This document shows positions 34,459 to 45,130 of a stretch of DNA of 64,000 nt, piece after piece. The translations under genes were made by a program, and so were the position numbers. Location: assembly GCA_009746045.1 (NCBI GenBank), contig RPFO01000104.1, forward strand, positions 5,721,395-5,785,394. The letters run 5' to 3'. The notes below the pieces were generated by a model. The model was given only the letters and a program-made list of their open reading frames with translations, did not search any database and had not been told where the DNA came from. The stretch's first letter is position 1. Every line of letters begins with the position of its first letter. The stretch is from Mesostigma viride (taxonomy: Eukaryota; Streptophyta; Mesostigmatophyceae; Mesostigmatales; Mesostigmataceae).

Positions 34459-37400
34459 CGGTTGGAAGAGTCCCTCCAAATCGCGGTACAAGTAGAGACC
34501 CGCCTGGGGACCAAGAAGAGACACATAGAGAACAATCACAAGGCATAGGACGTCATACAAGTGCACGGCAGGCCCTAGGGGGTGCGTATGAGATAAGCCA
34601 GCCAGGGCACGGGGATATGATCACGGGACAACCAGAGGGAGATGCGCAATGGACACCATGCACCGGGCCACTGCCTGCGCGCCTACCTGCCAATCCACCC
34701 ACAGGGGGTCACCCCTCCATTATGAAGCCAGCAAACGAGCTGCCATGTGGGTAGCAAGGAGGGGGCGAGGTGGTGCCACCGTTTCAAGTTGACGCCGTCA
34801 TGACAACACACTATCGGACATGGTTAATCACGAGCGACTATGAGCGATTCATGGGTCAGCAGGCTACCTTACCACCGCTACCAGCCGCAGGTCCCAAAGA
34901 CAAGTTGACTTTGCCAAGGAAACGGGTTCTAGAAGCTGATGCGCCTGTCCATGCTCGTTTCACCGCTCACCCGCCGTGTGGCGGTAGGCTGACGCATATC
35001 CACCATCCAGCACCATGGCGGTAGTGTGACGTTTAACCCGCACTCACCAGGAGGATGGCTGGCACTGGGATGAAGAAGTTAAGGTAGATGATGCGCGTGG
35101 GGAACATGAGTGTGTTGAGGAGGACGACTGCATTCACCGCGCCGCTGGCGCCCTGGGCGAGGCAAGGCATGGGTGGGAGTGGAGCAAATAAATACATACC
35201 AGATAAGCATTTCAAGGAGGACTGCTACAACGTGTACGAAGTCGTTGAACAGACAGCCAGATGGTAGGATATCCCTGGCCAAGCCACTAAGGAATGGAGC
35301 GGCAAACGCAAATGTAGAGCATGGCAGCGGTTTTGAACATATGTTAAGCCGGAAAGCTGGATGCACCTGCACGCGTTCCACTTGCTCTACCATCTTCTTC
35401 GCGCTGCGTGTTGGCTGCTTAAAAAAAAAAAAAACGCTTCCTATCCGTGCAGCTTGCGCCCTCCCAACCCTTGGCTTTGATACCTATGCTTTATGCTCGT
35501 CAGAGGGCCGTCCTATAACCCTTGCAACTATACACACTATAGTACACTATAGTACACACTATAGTGCATGACAAGGTCGACACCCAGTGCTTAATAAGTG
35601 CAAGGCTAGGCCGATATCCTATCATTATGGGCAGAGGCAAGGCGACCATAACATGCCTAAAGTTCATGGCCAGGTCAACATCAGATGCTTTATACGTTCA
35701 TGGCCAGGCTGGACATACCAGGGCTGCAGGGTCGCTGATGGCTCGCGGATAACCCTGGTGGCAGAAGGTTTGGCAGACGGGGGAGGAGAGGGGGTGGCAC
35801 AGGGGGTGGCACAGGGGGTGGGAGGGGAATATTGGTCTCAGTGGTAAGGGGAGCAGGGTCCATCAGGCAAACGGCACAGGGGTGAAAGATCCGACTAGTA
35901 GGGGGGGCAAGCCGGCAAGGGTGGTAATGTTGAGGGCGGGGCCATGCAGGCAACGTGGGCACCAAAGTGCAAATGCATGCGCACGTGCGAGCCCACGTGC
36001 AGCAGCATGCGGCGTTAGTGCATGAAACAATTGCATGCCTTCCAAGGATGGGCCAGCTTCATTGCATGTCCATCCACCAGCGCTTCATGGTCGCATGGGT
36101 GCGTGGTGATGCCCTGAGTGAGTCGGGTGGTGGTATGAGAGGGGTGGGGAGCCTGCTAAGAAATCTGGGGGGTGGCCTTACAAAGCTATAATGGGATATT
36201 GGGCAGCCGAACAGACCTTTGGCCACGGCACTTTGTAATAGTGGGGTGACCCCTTTGGGCACAGCATCCGAGCATCTGCGTTGGTACCCCTCTACCAAAC
36301 TACTTGGGGATACATTGGACCATGGCACCTTCCTTATTAGTCAAGAAGGGCATACCTTTGACCACGGCACGTAGAGCGAGTGGTAGACCACGTGCGCCAG
36401 CCCCGCAACCGCGCCCGCCCCCAGGTAGAGCTTGAGGAAGCCCGAGGGCCCGAGGATACCCACCATCTGGCGCAGGATAGAACCAGAGTGTGTGGCAGCG
36501 ATCACGGTGCGCGAGAATGGGATGAGGAGAAACCAATATTGTGCACTGCAATTTATGGGAACGCCATCCGATAGGGGATAAAGAGCACGGGTAGGGTAAG
36601 GCCTCAGGATACCCTCAATCTGGCGTGGAAGGGAACAGATGGTGTGGCAGGGATGATGGTGGCACAGCATCCATGCATAGAAAGTGCAGTCGAAAGGGGA
36701 GCTCAGTCAGTGCAGACGGAAGGGGGGGGCAGGACAGGCCACACGCGCCTTCAGTTGCTGAATTGGTTGTAGAAAAGAACCCAAAACTAGAAGTGGACTC
36801 TGTGGAGCATAGGGTAGTACATGAGCAGAGCGTGCCCCCTAAAAGGGATAGTACAGGAAAGAATGTTCAGGCCGCTCGCCTGAGCATCACCATTCTCCCT
36901 GACTGTACAATACACCTTTTCTCACGGCCTCTACCCCTTCACTTTACAGGGCACAATGTTTTGCCTCCATGCAGCGCCCCCTCATTCTTCTTCGTCCATT
37001 GCAGCGCTAACCACGTCCCGACCCTCCACTCCCCTCAGCACTCCCGGTGCACTCACCCCATGTAGTCACCTCGCAGCCATGTCTAGACCTAGAGTGTCGT
37101 GTATAACAGAGGCCGGTGCCACCAATCCCCGTTTCCTACCCTAGTACCTTTAAGGTTAAGAAATCCAGCCCCCCAAGCTCACCTCAGCACTGAGTGCTGC
37201 GGTCCGTGATACACCCACCTCGGAGCCAAAGAAGTATAGAACACAAGACAAGTATAGAAGTAAACAACGCACCCACCTCGGATCCAAAGAAATAGAGCGC
37301 CAGCATGTTGCTGCCGAGGTGCCAGATGTCAGCATGGGTGAACGCGTGGGTGACAAGCGTGTGCAGGCGTAGGCCCTGCAGGTTCTGGGCAGATACCTGC

Positions 37401-38792
37401 GCGTACGCACCCAGTTAGGGTGGGGAGGGGGGGGGAGAGTGGGGGGCCGAGGGGAGCAGGAGGGGGGGGGGGGGGGGGGAAGGGCGGGCGGGGGAGCATA
37501 GGGGAGGGGAAGAAATAGAGGGGGGAGGGGGAGGATGGAGAAGGTAAAACACTACCTATGGTATCAAGGAGACCAGCGCAGGCCAGAAATCGGGAGAATC
37601 CGGACCATGGTAGCAACACTTGCTATGGTACGTCCAGACTGCGAATAGACAGTATTCTCAAGGCTTGGCACGGCAATCAATGTCAGCTGGTTGGAGTCCA
37701 AATCTATTTGAATGGGGACACAAGCACATGATCCGCACGATGACGTCCACATGACGGACACAAGATTCCTTTCCCGACAAGATGCCATCCCACCGTCCCA
37801 CCCTGTACAACATGGGTAGCCACCTTGTGCCTACGGATGGGGAGCCAAGAAGGGCGGTGCTGCTGGTTGGCTGTGCACATCGGTGAGACAACCGGCACAA
37901 GTGCCCGCGAGCGAGCGGTGAAGATGGAGTCCGAAACGGATCCCAGTACAATACAACCCATTGCCATCAAACCGCGCGACCCCTTCAGACACCCCACATT
38001 TGCAACGCAAGCATGCTCCCCCCCACCCCCCGCCCCCCATCCCACCTCCCACCCCCCATCCCACCCCCGACCCCCCATCCCACCCCACCCCCATAAGTCA
38101 TCCACCCCACAAGCCAGCCCACCCCCACAACGGATCCGCCCCGGACCATCCTCCCCACCCAGAGGTCGTCACACATCGAGCATGTACTCGAGAAAACCCC
38201 ATATCATTCAAGTAGTCCGTTAGGCACATAAGTAACACCCAATGCTTGGGTACACACACAAACTTGAACATACACCGGGGCACGCACTTCAAGAGGTGCG
38301 GTCAGTACCAGGCCCGTTTCAAAATCAAACACGCGTCCCTGTGGCCACTTGCAAAATCAAACACGCGGCCCTGCGGCCCGTTTCAAAATCAAACACGGGG
38401 CCCTGTGGCCCATTCGAGAACTAACATGTGCCCCCGTGGCCTGTTCTGAAACCAAGCACGTGCCCCCGCAGGGGGTCCATGGGCACGCTTTAGATGCAGT
38501 CGCTACTAGAAATGGGCTGATAGTGATGGCGCTGCTGAAACTCATGGAACTTTGAAGGCAAACAGCCAGGGTCATGACCAGGAATGAAACGGCAATCAAG
38601 GGCATGGGTGCATACAGAGCAAGGTTAGGGTGTGGGGCCGCAGCATCACGCATACCATGTGCATGTCCTACCTGTAGCGGGCAAAGTATCAAGTAACGTG
38701 CGTGTTTGCAACTTGCCCGTTGAAACTCTTCGGCGGAGCAAATTTTCCGAGGAACCTCCTTATGCTTGCAAATTCGTGACAAAGTCGGTGGG

Positions 38793-38823
<31 letters not shown>

Positions 38824-38964
38824 ATGGATGGATGGATGGATGGATGGATGGATGGATGGATGGATGGATGGATGGATGGATGGATGGATGGATGGATGGA
38901 TGGATGGATGGATGGATGGATGGATGGATGGATGGATGGATGGATGGATGGATGGATGGGCGGG

Positions 38965-38995
<31 letters not shown>

Positions 38996-40540
38996 GCGGG
39001 CGGGCGGGCGGGCGGGCGGCGGGCGGGCGGGCGGGCGGGCGGGCGGCGGGCGGGCGGCGGGCGGCGGGCGGGCGGGCGGGCGGGCGGCGGCGGGCGGGCG
39101 GGCGGGCGGGCGGGCGGGCGGGCGGCGGCGGGCGGGCGGGCGGCGGGGGCGGGGGGGGAGGGAGGGAGGAGGGAGGGAGGGAGGGAGGAGGGAGGGAGGG
39201 AGGGAGGGAGGGAGGGAGGGAGGGAGGGAGGGAGGGAGGGAGGGAGGAGGGAGGGAGGGAGGGAGGGAGGGAGGGAGGGAGGGAGGAGGAGGGAGGGAGG
39301 GAGGGAGGGAGGAGGGAGGGAGGGAGGGAGGGAGGGAGGGAGGGAGGGAGGGAGGGAGGGAGGGAGGGAGGGAGGGAGGGAGGGAGGGAGGGAGGAGGGA
39401 GGGAGGGAGGGAGGGAGGGAGGGAGGGGAGGAGGGAGGGAGGGAGGGAGGGAGGGGAGGGAGGGAGGGAGGGAGGGAGGGAGGGAGGGAGGAGGGAGGGA
39501 GGGAGGGAGGGAGGGAGGGAGGGAGGGAGGAGGGAGGGAGGGAGGGAGGGAGGGAGGGAGGGAGGGAGGGAGGGAGGGAGGGAGGGAGGGAGGGAGGGAG
39601 GAGGAGGGAGGGAGGGAGGGAGGGAGGGAGGGAGGGAGGGAGGGAGGGAGGGAGGGAGGGAGGGAGGGAGGGAGGGAGGGAGGGAGGGAGGAGGGAGGAG
39701 GGAGGGAGGGAGGGAGGGAGGAGGGAGGGAGGGAGGGAGGGAGGGAGGAGGAGGGAGGGAGGGAGGGAGGGAGGGAGGGAGGGAGGGAGGGAGGGAGGGA
39801 GGGAGGGAGGGAGGGAGGGAGGAGGGAGGGAGGAGGGAGGGAGGGAGGAGGGAGGGAGGGAGGGAGGGAGGGAGGAGGGAGGGAGGGAGGGAGGGAGCTG
39901 GGAGGGAGGGAGGGAGGGAGGGAGGGAGGGAGGGAGGGAGGGAGGGAGGGAGGGAGGGAGGAGGGAGGGAGGGAGGGAGGGAGGGAGGAGGGAGGGAGGG
40001 AGGGAGGGAGGGAGGGAGGGAGGGAGGAGGGAGGGAGGGAGGAGGGAGGGAGGGAGGGAGGGAGGGAGGGAGGGAGGGAGGGAGGGAGGGAGGAGGGAGG
40101 GAGGGAGGGAGGGAGGAGGGAGGGAGGGAGGGAGGGAGGGAGGGAGGGAGGGAGGGAGGGAGGGAGGGAGGAGGGAGGGAGGGAGGGAGGGAGGGAGGGA
40201 GGGAGGGAGGGAGGGAGGGAGGGAGGGAGGGAGGGATTGACGGATTTTTATCCCCTGTTCCTATATTTTCTCATGTGTATGGCCTTATAAGCTTCGCCAA
40301 ATCTGGCGAACCTAATGATTCTTCCGAAAATTGGCTCCGCCAGATCATGCCTACCGTGTGCATGTCCTGTCGTACCCTATAGCGGTACGTTGCCAGCATA
40401 CCGTGAAATGACGCAGGAATGTGGGCCAGCCGATGAAGTGCAGGTTCACCGCCGCAAAGACGGCGCAGTTGGCACCGATCAGCCCCCAGATGATGTCCTC
40501 ATCGCGCCCTACGCCGCCAATGCGCAGTTTGTGCCGGACC
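34459..40540 (-). CDS. Rhomboid-family intramembrane serine protease
   Basis: Five exons with matching phases are seen, in coding order: 40540-40402, 37396-37277, 36466-36356, 35152-35048 and 34503-34459. They encode a first membrane helix ([20 protein letters not shown]), the conserved [20 protein letters not shown] segment, a third helix ([20 protein letters not shown]), the catalytic serine helix ([15 protein letters not shown]) and [20 protein letters not shown]. This resembles plant and mitochondrial (PARL-like) rhomboids, which cleave single-span proteins within membranes. The N-terminal exon or exons lie above 40540. The exon with the catalytic histidine was not found below 34459, so the gene may be truncated or its last exon divergent. 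The first intron seen contains a 1.4-kb simple-sequence array. Confidence 0.85.
36200..36660 (-). repeat. Decayed copies of rhomboid exon borders in its introns
   Basis: The donor end GTGCCGTGGTCAAAG|GTATG (36356) has degenerate copies at about 36316-36334 and 36216-36236. On the other side, the acceptor of the same exon (CTGCGCCAG|ATGGTGGGTATCC, 36466) has a degenerate copy at about 36605-36640 (CACGCCAGATTGAGGGTATC). These are tandem duplications that span splice sites. Confidence 0.7.
37211..37290 (-). repeat. Duplicated donor junction of rhomboid exon 2
   Basis: The exon end TTTCTTTGGATCCGAG with donor GTGGGTG (37277) recurs 60 bp downstream in the intron as TTCTTTGGCTCCGAG with GTGGGTG (37211-37236). 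CTATACTT-type sequence lies between. The copy keeps a consensus donor. Confidence 0.85.
38311..38470. repeat. Minisatellite of about 36 bp in the rhomboid intron
   Basis: About five units are built on CCCGTTTCAAAATCAAACACG followed by a GCCCTGTGG-like spacer, and decay progressively towards 38470 (CTGTTCTGAAACCAAGCACG). It lies within the intron between exons 40402 and 37396. Confidence 0.8.
38690..40352 (+). mobile_element. Foldback-type repeat carrying a 1.4-kb GGAT/GGGC/GGGA array
   Basis: The flanks (CAAGTAACGTGCGTGTTTGC on the left; ATTCTTCCGAAAATTGGCTC on the right) match the small element at 10244-10500 in reverse. In place of its roughly 40-bp microsatellite there are about 160 bp of GGAT units, about 150 bp of GGGC/GGCGG units and then about 1.07 kb of GGGA/GGA units (38790-40236). 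All three plus-strand frames are open for about 480-550 codons only because the units lack stops, so these are not genes. The array sits in a rhomboid intron, with the G-rich strand as template. Confidence 0.9.
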
Positions 40541-42267
40541 CTATTGATCAATTACACGTTTAAAGGATGGTGGGTTGAACGAAAAGCGTGCGCAGGCACA
40601 AGCGTCAGGACCAAATGTACAGAGAATGCTTTTCATTACTAGGAAGCAAGAGAAACTGCGTCGGCCTAGACTAATTAGTGATATACCTAGTTAGCAGGTT
40701 GTAAATTCGATTATCAAGCCTCGAATTCCGGAAGAGGACATGGGTCATTATTCGTGGAGTCAGTGGCAACGGCGACCATGCATGTCTTGCCGGCATCGCA
40801 GCTGTTTTCACCAGGGACGGCGTCAGAATCGATGTGGCCGTTTTTAGTTCAGACCGAGCCAGGACAGTCGCGCTTGTAGCATGTGTCTTGAAATGTTGAC
40901 TGCATTCCCTTCCCAAAGCATTAGCAAACATAAGATGACATCTACGTTCCAAGATTGCCCTGAAAGCCATATTCGCGAAAGTATTAGGACACTTCTGGAA
41001 TCACCCCATCAACCGAAGGTCAACAAAAATGTTGTATCTGCAAAATATCATGGATGGAGTCACTGCCCATCCCGAAATAACGACATCCCTAAATTGTCTT
41101 CAGTCGCCCAGTCGTACATGCACCCAAGACGAGGCCATCGTCTCACCCAATCGCCTAAACCTTCACACATCACACATCTGCCAAGTTGATTGATGGGACG
41201 CGTGCGAATAAACAAACACGTAATAAGCCCGGCGATGGCCGCGATACTAAAGTAATTAGAGCATGCCAGGGCATGCTGTAATTAGTTAGTTGATGAATCC
41301 CTCGCCGCACATGGGCAGCAGAGTCTATCGTCAAGCGAGGGCCGGAATATACATAATTAGTTAGGGCCCTGCTGTAATTAGTTAGTTAGGGCCCTGCTGT
41401 AATTAGGGCCCGCCAGCCCGGAATAAGGAATTAACAGATTTGTATGCTCGAGCCCTCGAGCGTCGTAAATACAGATCCCGGATCCGTACGTAAATACTAA
41501 ATTCGTAAATTCCGAGTTTCCGACGTGAGACTTCGGGGGGGGCGCGAGGTGCAGGCTGTGCGGCTACCTGAAAACTAGGGATAGGTAGTCAGCCATGGCA
41601 ACGTAAGCAGAGGAATGTCAGCCGTGTGACCTGCAGACGAGGGTAAAATCAAACCGAAAGTCTGCAGCCGAGCAAGCAGATTAATTGAAACGCGACAGAC
41701 CAGACGATGTTGCCGCGTGCCGGCTCCGTATTCTGGTTGCACCCCTACTGCCTTGCAGACTGCATTCCGCGGACTCGGCGCCTTCACGAACAGTCGAGGA
41801 AAGCGCTATTGCCATATCTAAGCAGTTGCTTGTAATGTCCATACGCCCGGGCATCTTATGATCTGCGCACTACTATCGTGCACGCATTTTGCTTGAATAT
41901 ATCGAACCGTTTTTTACATGTTAATGGCGACGCCGAAGTCCGGCCACAATTATGTAGCGCTGCTCAGAGCTTCATTGCAGAGAAAGGTGTAAGAGGTGCT
42001 CTGTCCGGGCAGACAATATAACGCTGCCCAGACCTCGGTAGCTGTATGCGCGCGCATATTGCTTGAAGTAAGCGAGCCACGGCGCCTGCAGGCAGTCCTG
42101 GCCGAGGTGGAGATTTCCGAGAGCACGTGCATTAGGCTCATGCGGCAAAGCAGCATCGGCCTTAAATCTACTGGTGTCGAAGGTTAGTTTTCAGGGTTCA
42201 CATATCTGAAGGTTGATGGCCTGCGTACTATCTGTCATTTGAGCAGCCATACAAGCCATGAGTAATA
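40541..42267. other. Upstream flank of the rhomboid exons, no gene recognised
   Basis: Any first rhomboid exon would lie here but was not identified. A short tandem of GGGCCCTGCTGTAATTAGTT units is present at about 41365-41412. No other domain or RNA gene was recognised. Confidence 0.45.
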
Positions 42268-42680
42268 TCAAGGAGACAACCAGCGCAGGCCAGAAATCGG
42301 GAGAATCCGGACCATGGTAGCTCGAGCCTGCCGTTATCTTGTCCTAGTTCGAGTCGTGCAGGATGATGAATATGAATGGTGATGGAAATGTGTAGCCTTG
42401 TGCATTGAAATTATGGCTGGCTTACGTGTAGAGCGACTAGATGGCCTAGACGGTGGGGCCGGAAACAGCTTGCTTGATCAGGGCGTGTGTTTCGAGCCTA
42501 ACTGGCCGGGAGTGTCTAGTGGTGAGCACCATACCTGCGATCGCTCTCCCACAATTTACGAGGAAATACCCGCAAATGGAAAACCACTGAAAAGGTCTAG
42601 CTAGTCAGTCATTACTTTAGCCATGCCATGATTCCAAACGTCCAAGAAATGCACACGGTGCAAAGGCAAAAATCCGTAGT
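42268..42680 (+). repeat. Dispersed repeat, partner of 26225-26660
   Basis: This copy is the inverted counterpart of the repeat at 26.2-26.7 kb. It begins with the small motif GGAGACAACCAGCGCAGGCC and runs through CTTGTGCATTGAAATTATGG to CCAAACGTCCAAGAAATGCA. Its short open frame (42398-42604) is conserved between copies but carries no recognised domain. Confidence 0.75.
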
Positions 42681-42909
42681 AATATAACAGTAAGGTGATA
42701 AACCAAGCTAATATGTGCATTACGTTTCGTCCCACTGGCAATGTGCTTAGTGCATGAACCTGGTAAGCCCTTGGCGTGTACCCACTTGCTGCAACCGCAC
42801 CCACAGTTGCTTGTCAGCCCACGCGGCGGGCACAATCAATTTGCAGCAAGTGGAAACGGTTAACTCCCACAGACCTGACTTTTTTCACTCCCCTATCCAT
42901 TCCTGCCCC

Positions 42910-42941
<32 letters not shown>

Positions 42942-42944
42942 AGC

Positions 42945-43490
42945 CCAATAGGTCTGGCCGGCCCCCAGCGGCTCGGCCAACCAGGGCGGCATATCTTGAC
43001 CTGGCATGGCCCCAAGGGCATTCCCAGGAAGCTAGGTAAATCTGCCATAAGTAAGTAAGTACTTGCGTGTCATGCGCAAAGGCATGCCACGGAGTACTAT
43101 GCTAATCTCATTAGAAACCTGCCATGAACTACACCCAGATGTTGCTGGCCGACCTAGTGGTCCCAGCTCAGTTTGAACACCGCATCCACTCCCTCTCCCT
43201 TCTTTGGTCTGCGCGCCATGCAGAACAAGAATTAGAGACCGGTGGCAGAAAATTGTCCAGCCTCACACGCCAGCCCCTGTGGGCAAGCCACCCCCCCCCA
43301 AGAGGAAGTGGCGTTTTGCTGAGTAGTGTAGTTAGGATTTTCTAGTAGATAGCTTAGAGTTAGGTTAGTTCGATTACGCGGCTTCTCCCACCTCCACCCA
43401 TCCCACATGGAATATGAAGGAGACAACCAGCGCAGGCCAGAAATCGGTGTGCTACATTACCTCCCGACGGAGGCATTAAAAAAAATTAAA
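42945..43490 (+). pseudogene. LINE-B 3' fragment, plus strand
   Basis: Fragments of the LINE-B C-terminus (VPAQFEHRIHSLSLLWSA) and its 3' UTR are present. The UTR is interrupted at about 43417-43447 by a 31-bp copy of the small dispersed motif. The region also holds a reverse copy of the TACT-tailed repeat (43050-43118). It lies tail-to-tail with the LINE-B copy on the other strand, meeting near 43490 in an AT-rich palindromic stretch. Confidence 0.7.
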
Positions 43491-43494
43491 TTAA

Positions 43495-44490
43495 ATTATA
43501 ACATGCCTCCGTTGGGAGATCATGTAGCACATATTCCTTGATGGGTGGTGGAGTGGAGAGAACCACGTAATCGGACTATCCTAACGCTAATCTATCTAGG
43601 CTAGAAAAATCCTAAACCTCCTACTCATCAAAACGCCTCCTCCTCTTGGGGGCAGGTGGCTTGCCCACAGGGTCGGGCGTGTGAGCCTTGACAATCTTCT
43701 GCCACCGCGTCTTGTTCTGCATGGCAGTCCAAAGAAGGGAGAGAGAGTGGATGCGGTATTCAAACTGGGCTGGGACCAGTAGGTCATCCAGCAACATCGG
43801 GACGTAGTTTGTGACATGTTTCCCTACCCTTTTGGGAATGCCCTTGGGGCCAGGCCAGGTCAGAATGTGCCGCCCTGGCCAAGCCGCTGGGGGCCTGCCA
43901 GACCAAGGGCGGTGTCGACCTGGCTGGTGCGAGCAAGGTGTCCTACAAATGCTATATTGTAGGATATCCTACGCTGTCTAATGTCGTCCGAAATACGAGG
44001 CATGCCCTGATACAAAGACTCTAATGACGGGCGCTTGGAAAACCCTACGTTCAGGACCTGTCGGAGCATCCTGTAAACCGTGCCGTCGAGCTTAGCCGCC
44101 AGTGTGTCCGTGAGTGTCTGGACACGCCTCGGCGCCATACGTGAGCACCGTGAGGACGAGGACCTTGAAGAGCATGCGCTTGTGGTGCTCGCCCAGGCCC
44201 TTGGAGCGCCAGTAGGTGTTGAGCGAACAGAGCCTAGCCCAGGCCAGGCCGATGCGGGTGTCCACATCGTCGGCGGTGTCAGGGAGCCAGCTCCCTAACA
44301 GTTTGAAGTGATCTCGGAACGGGACCGTCGTCCCGTCGAGCAGGCGCGGCAGCGGCGGTGTACTGGAGGCCCCAATCACCATCGCCTCAGTTTTGACACT
44401 AATCTCCAACCCCACCGCCCTCGCCTCCAGGCCAAGACAGTACAGCCAGGTCTGAATGTGCTCGGGGCGCGCGGAGGCATGTTATAGTTT
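43495..44490 (-). pseudogene. LINE-B 3' fragment, minus strand
   Basis: The minus strand encodes GLEISVKTEAMVIGASSTPP, DGTTVPFRDHFKLLGSWLPD, ADDVDTRIGLAWARLCSLNT and VLVLTVLTYGAE in shifting frames. A terminal segment (VPAQFEYRIHSLSLLWTAMQ...KRRRR) and a 3' end with the hairpin CTCCCAACGGAG and an ATTTAATT tail follow. This is the region after a reverse transcriptase. It is 5'-truncated and has at least one frameshift. Confidence 0.75.
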
Positions 44491-45130
44491 AATGAAATTT
44501 TTCAATTAGATTCGATTAGCGTTATCGCTTACACTAGATTAGATTCGCTTAGTTTTCGCGGCTCCACTCAACCCCCCCACCAGCAATGCAATACGTGCTA
44601 CATGATCTCCCAACGGAGTAATGTTATAATTTAATTTATTTTTTTTAAATTCAACTAGGTTCTTCTTTAACCCCGAGTGGAGCACACCATAAACCACAAA
44701 ATGCGCGCTGGCTGATTGATGCTAATGGTGGACCTGCCCCCAGCTAGCACCATAGGCCCTCTGTTATCTGCGTGCCAGAACTCGCAAGCAGCTGAATCCC
44801 CGCATGATTTGGCGTACAAGCTGCGGTCAACCACGTGACTAACCCAGGGTAAGTCATGAGCTTCACCTACCAACACGGAAGAGGCTTTGATGCACAGCAC
44901 CAGAGAGGACTCGCCAAATCATGCATTCGACTCCATCCAGTGCAGCACATTTGGAGCGGATCAGATCCCATCTGTACAGAGGGAATGGTAGCACGCACGC
45001 TGGCGCTACCCGCTCAAAATGGAACTGCCACGTAACTGGGCTTGGCTGGCCACATATGGCCCACGAGACATCATATTCAACGTACACCATCAACGAGAAA
45101 ATCAGCTTCCTTCAGGGACTACTCCAAGGC
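44491..45130. other. Downstream flank of BRE1
   Basis: Another LINE-B 3' end (CATGATCTCCCAACGGAGTA, then ATTTAATT) lies at about 44598-44640, followed by unique sequence that probably includes the BRE1 3' UTR. No gene is recognised. Confidence 0.5.

Noticed and set aside
38632-40382. Three overlapping open frames of about 480-550 codons encoding DGWM and EGGR repeats
   Set aside because: They are by-products of tetranucleotide arrays that contain no stop codon in any plus-strand frame.
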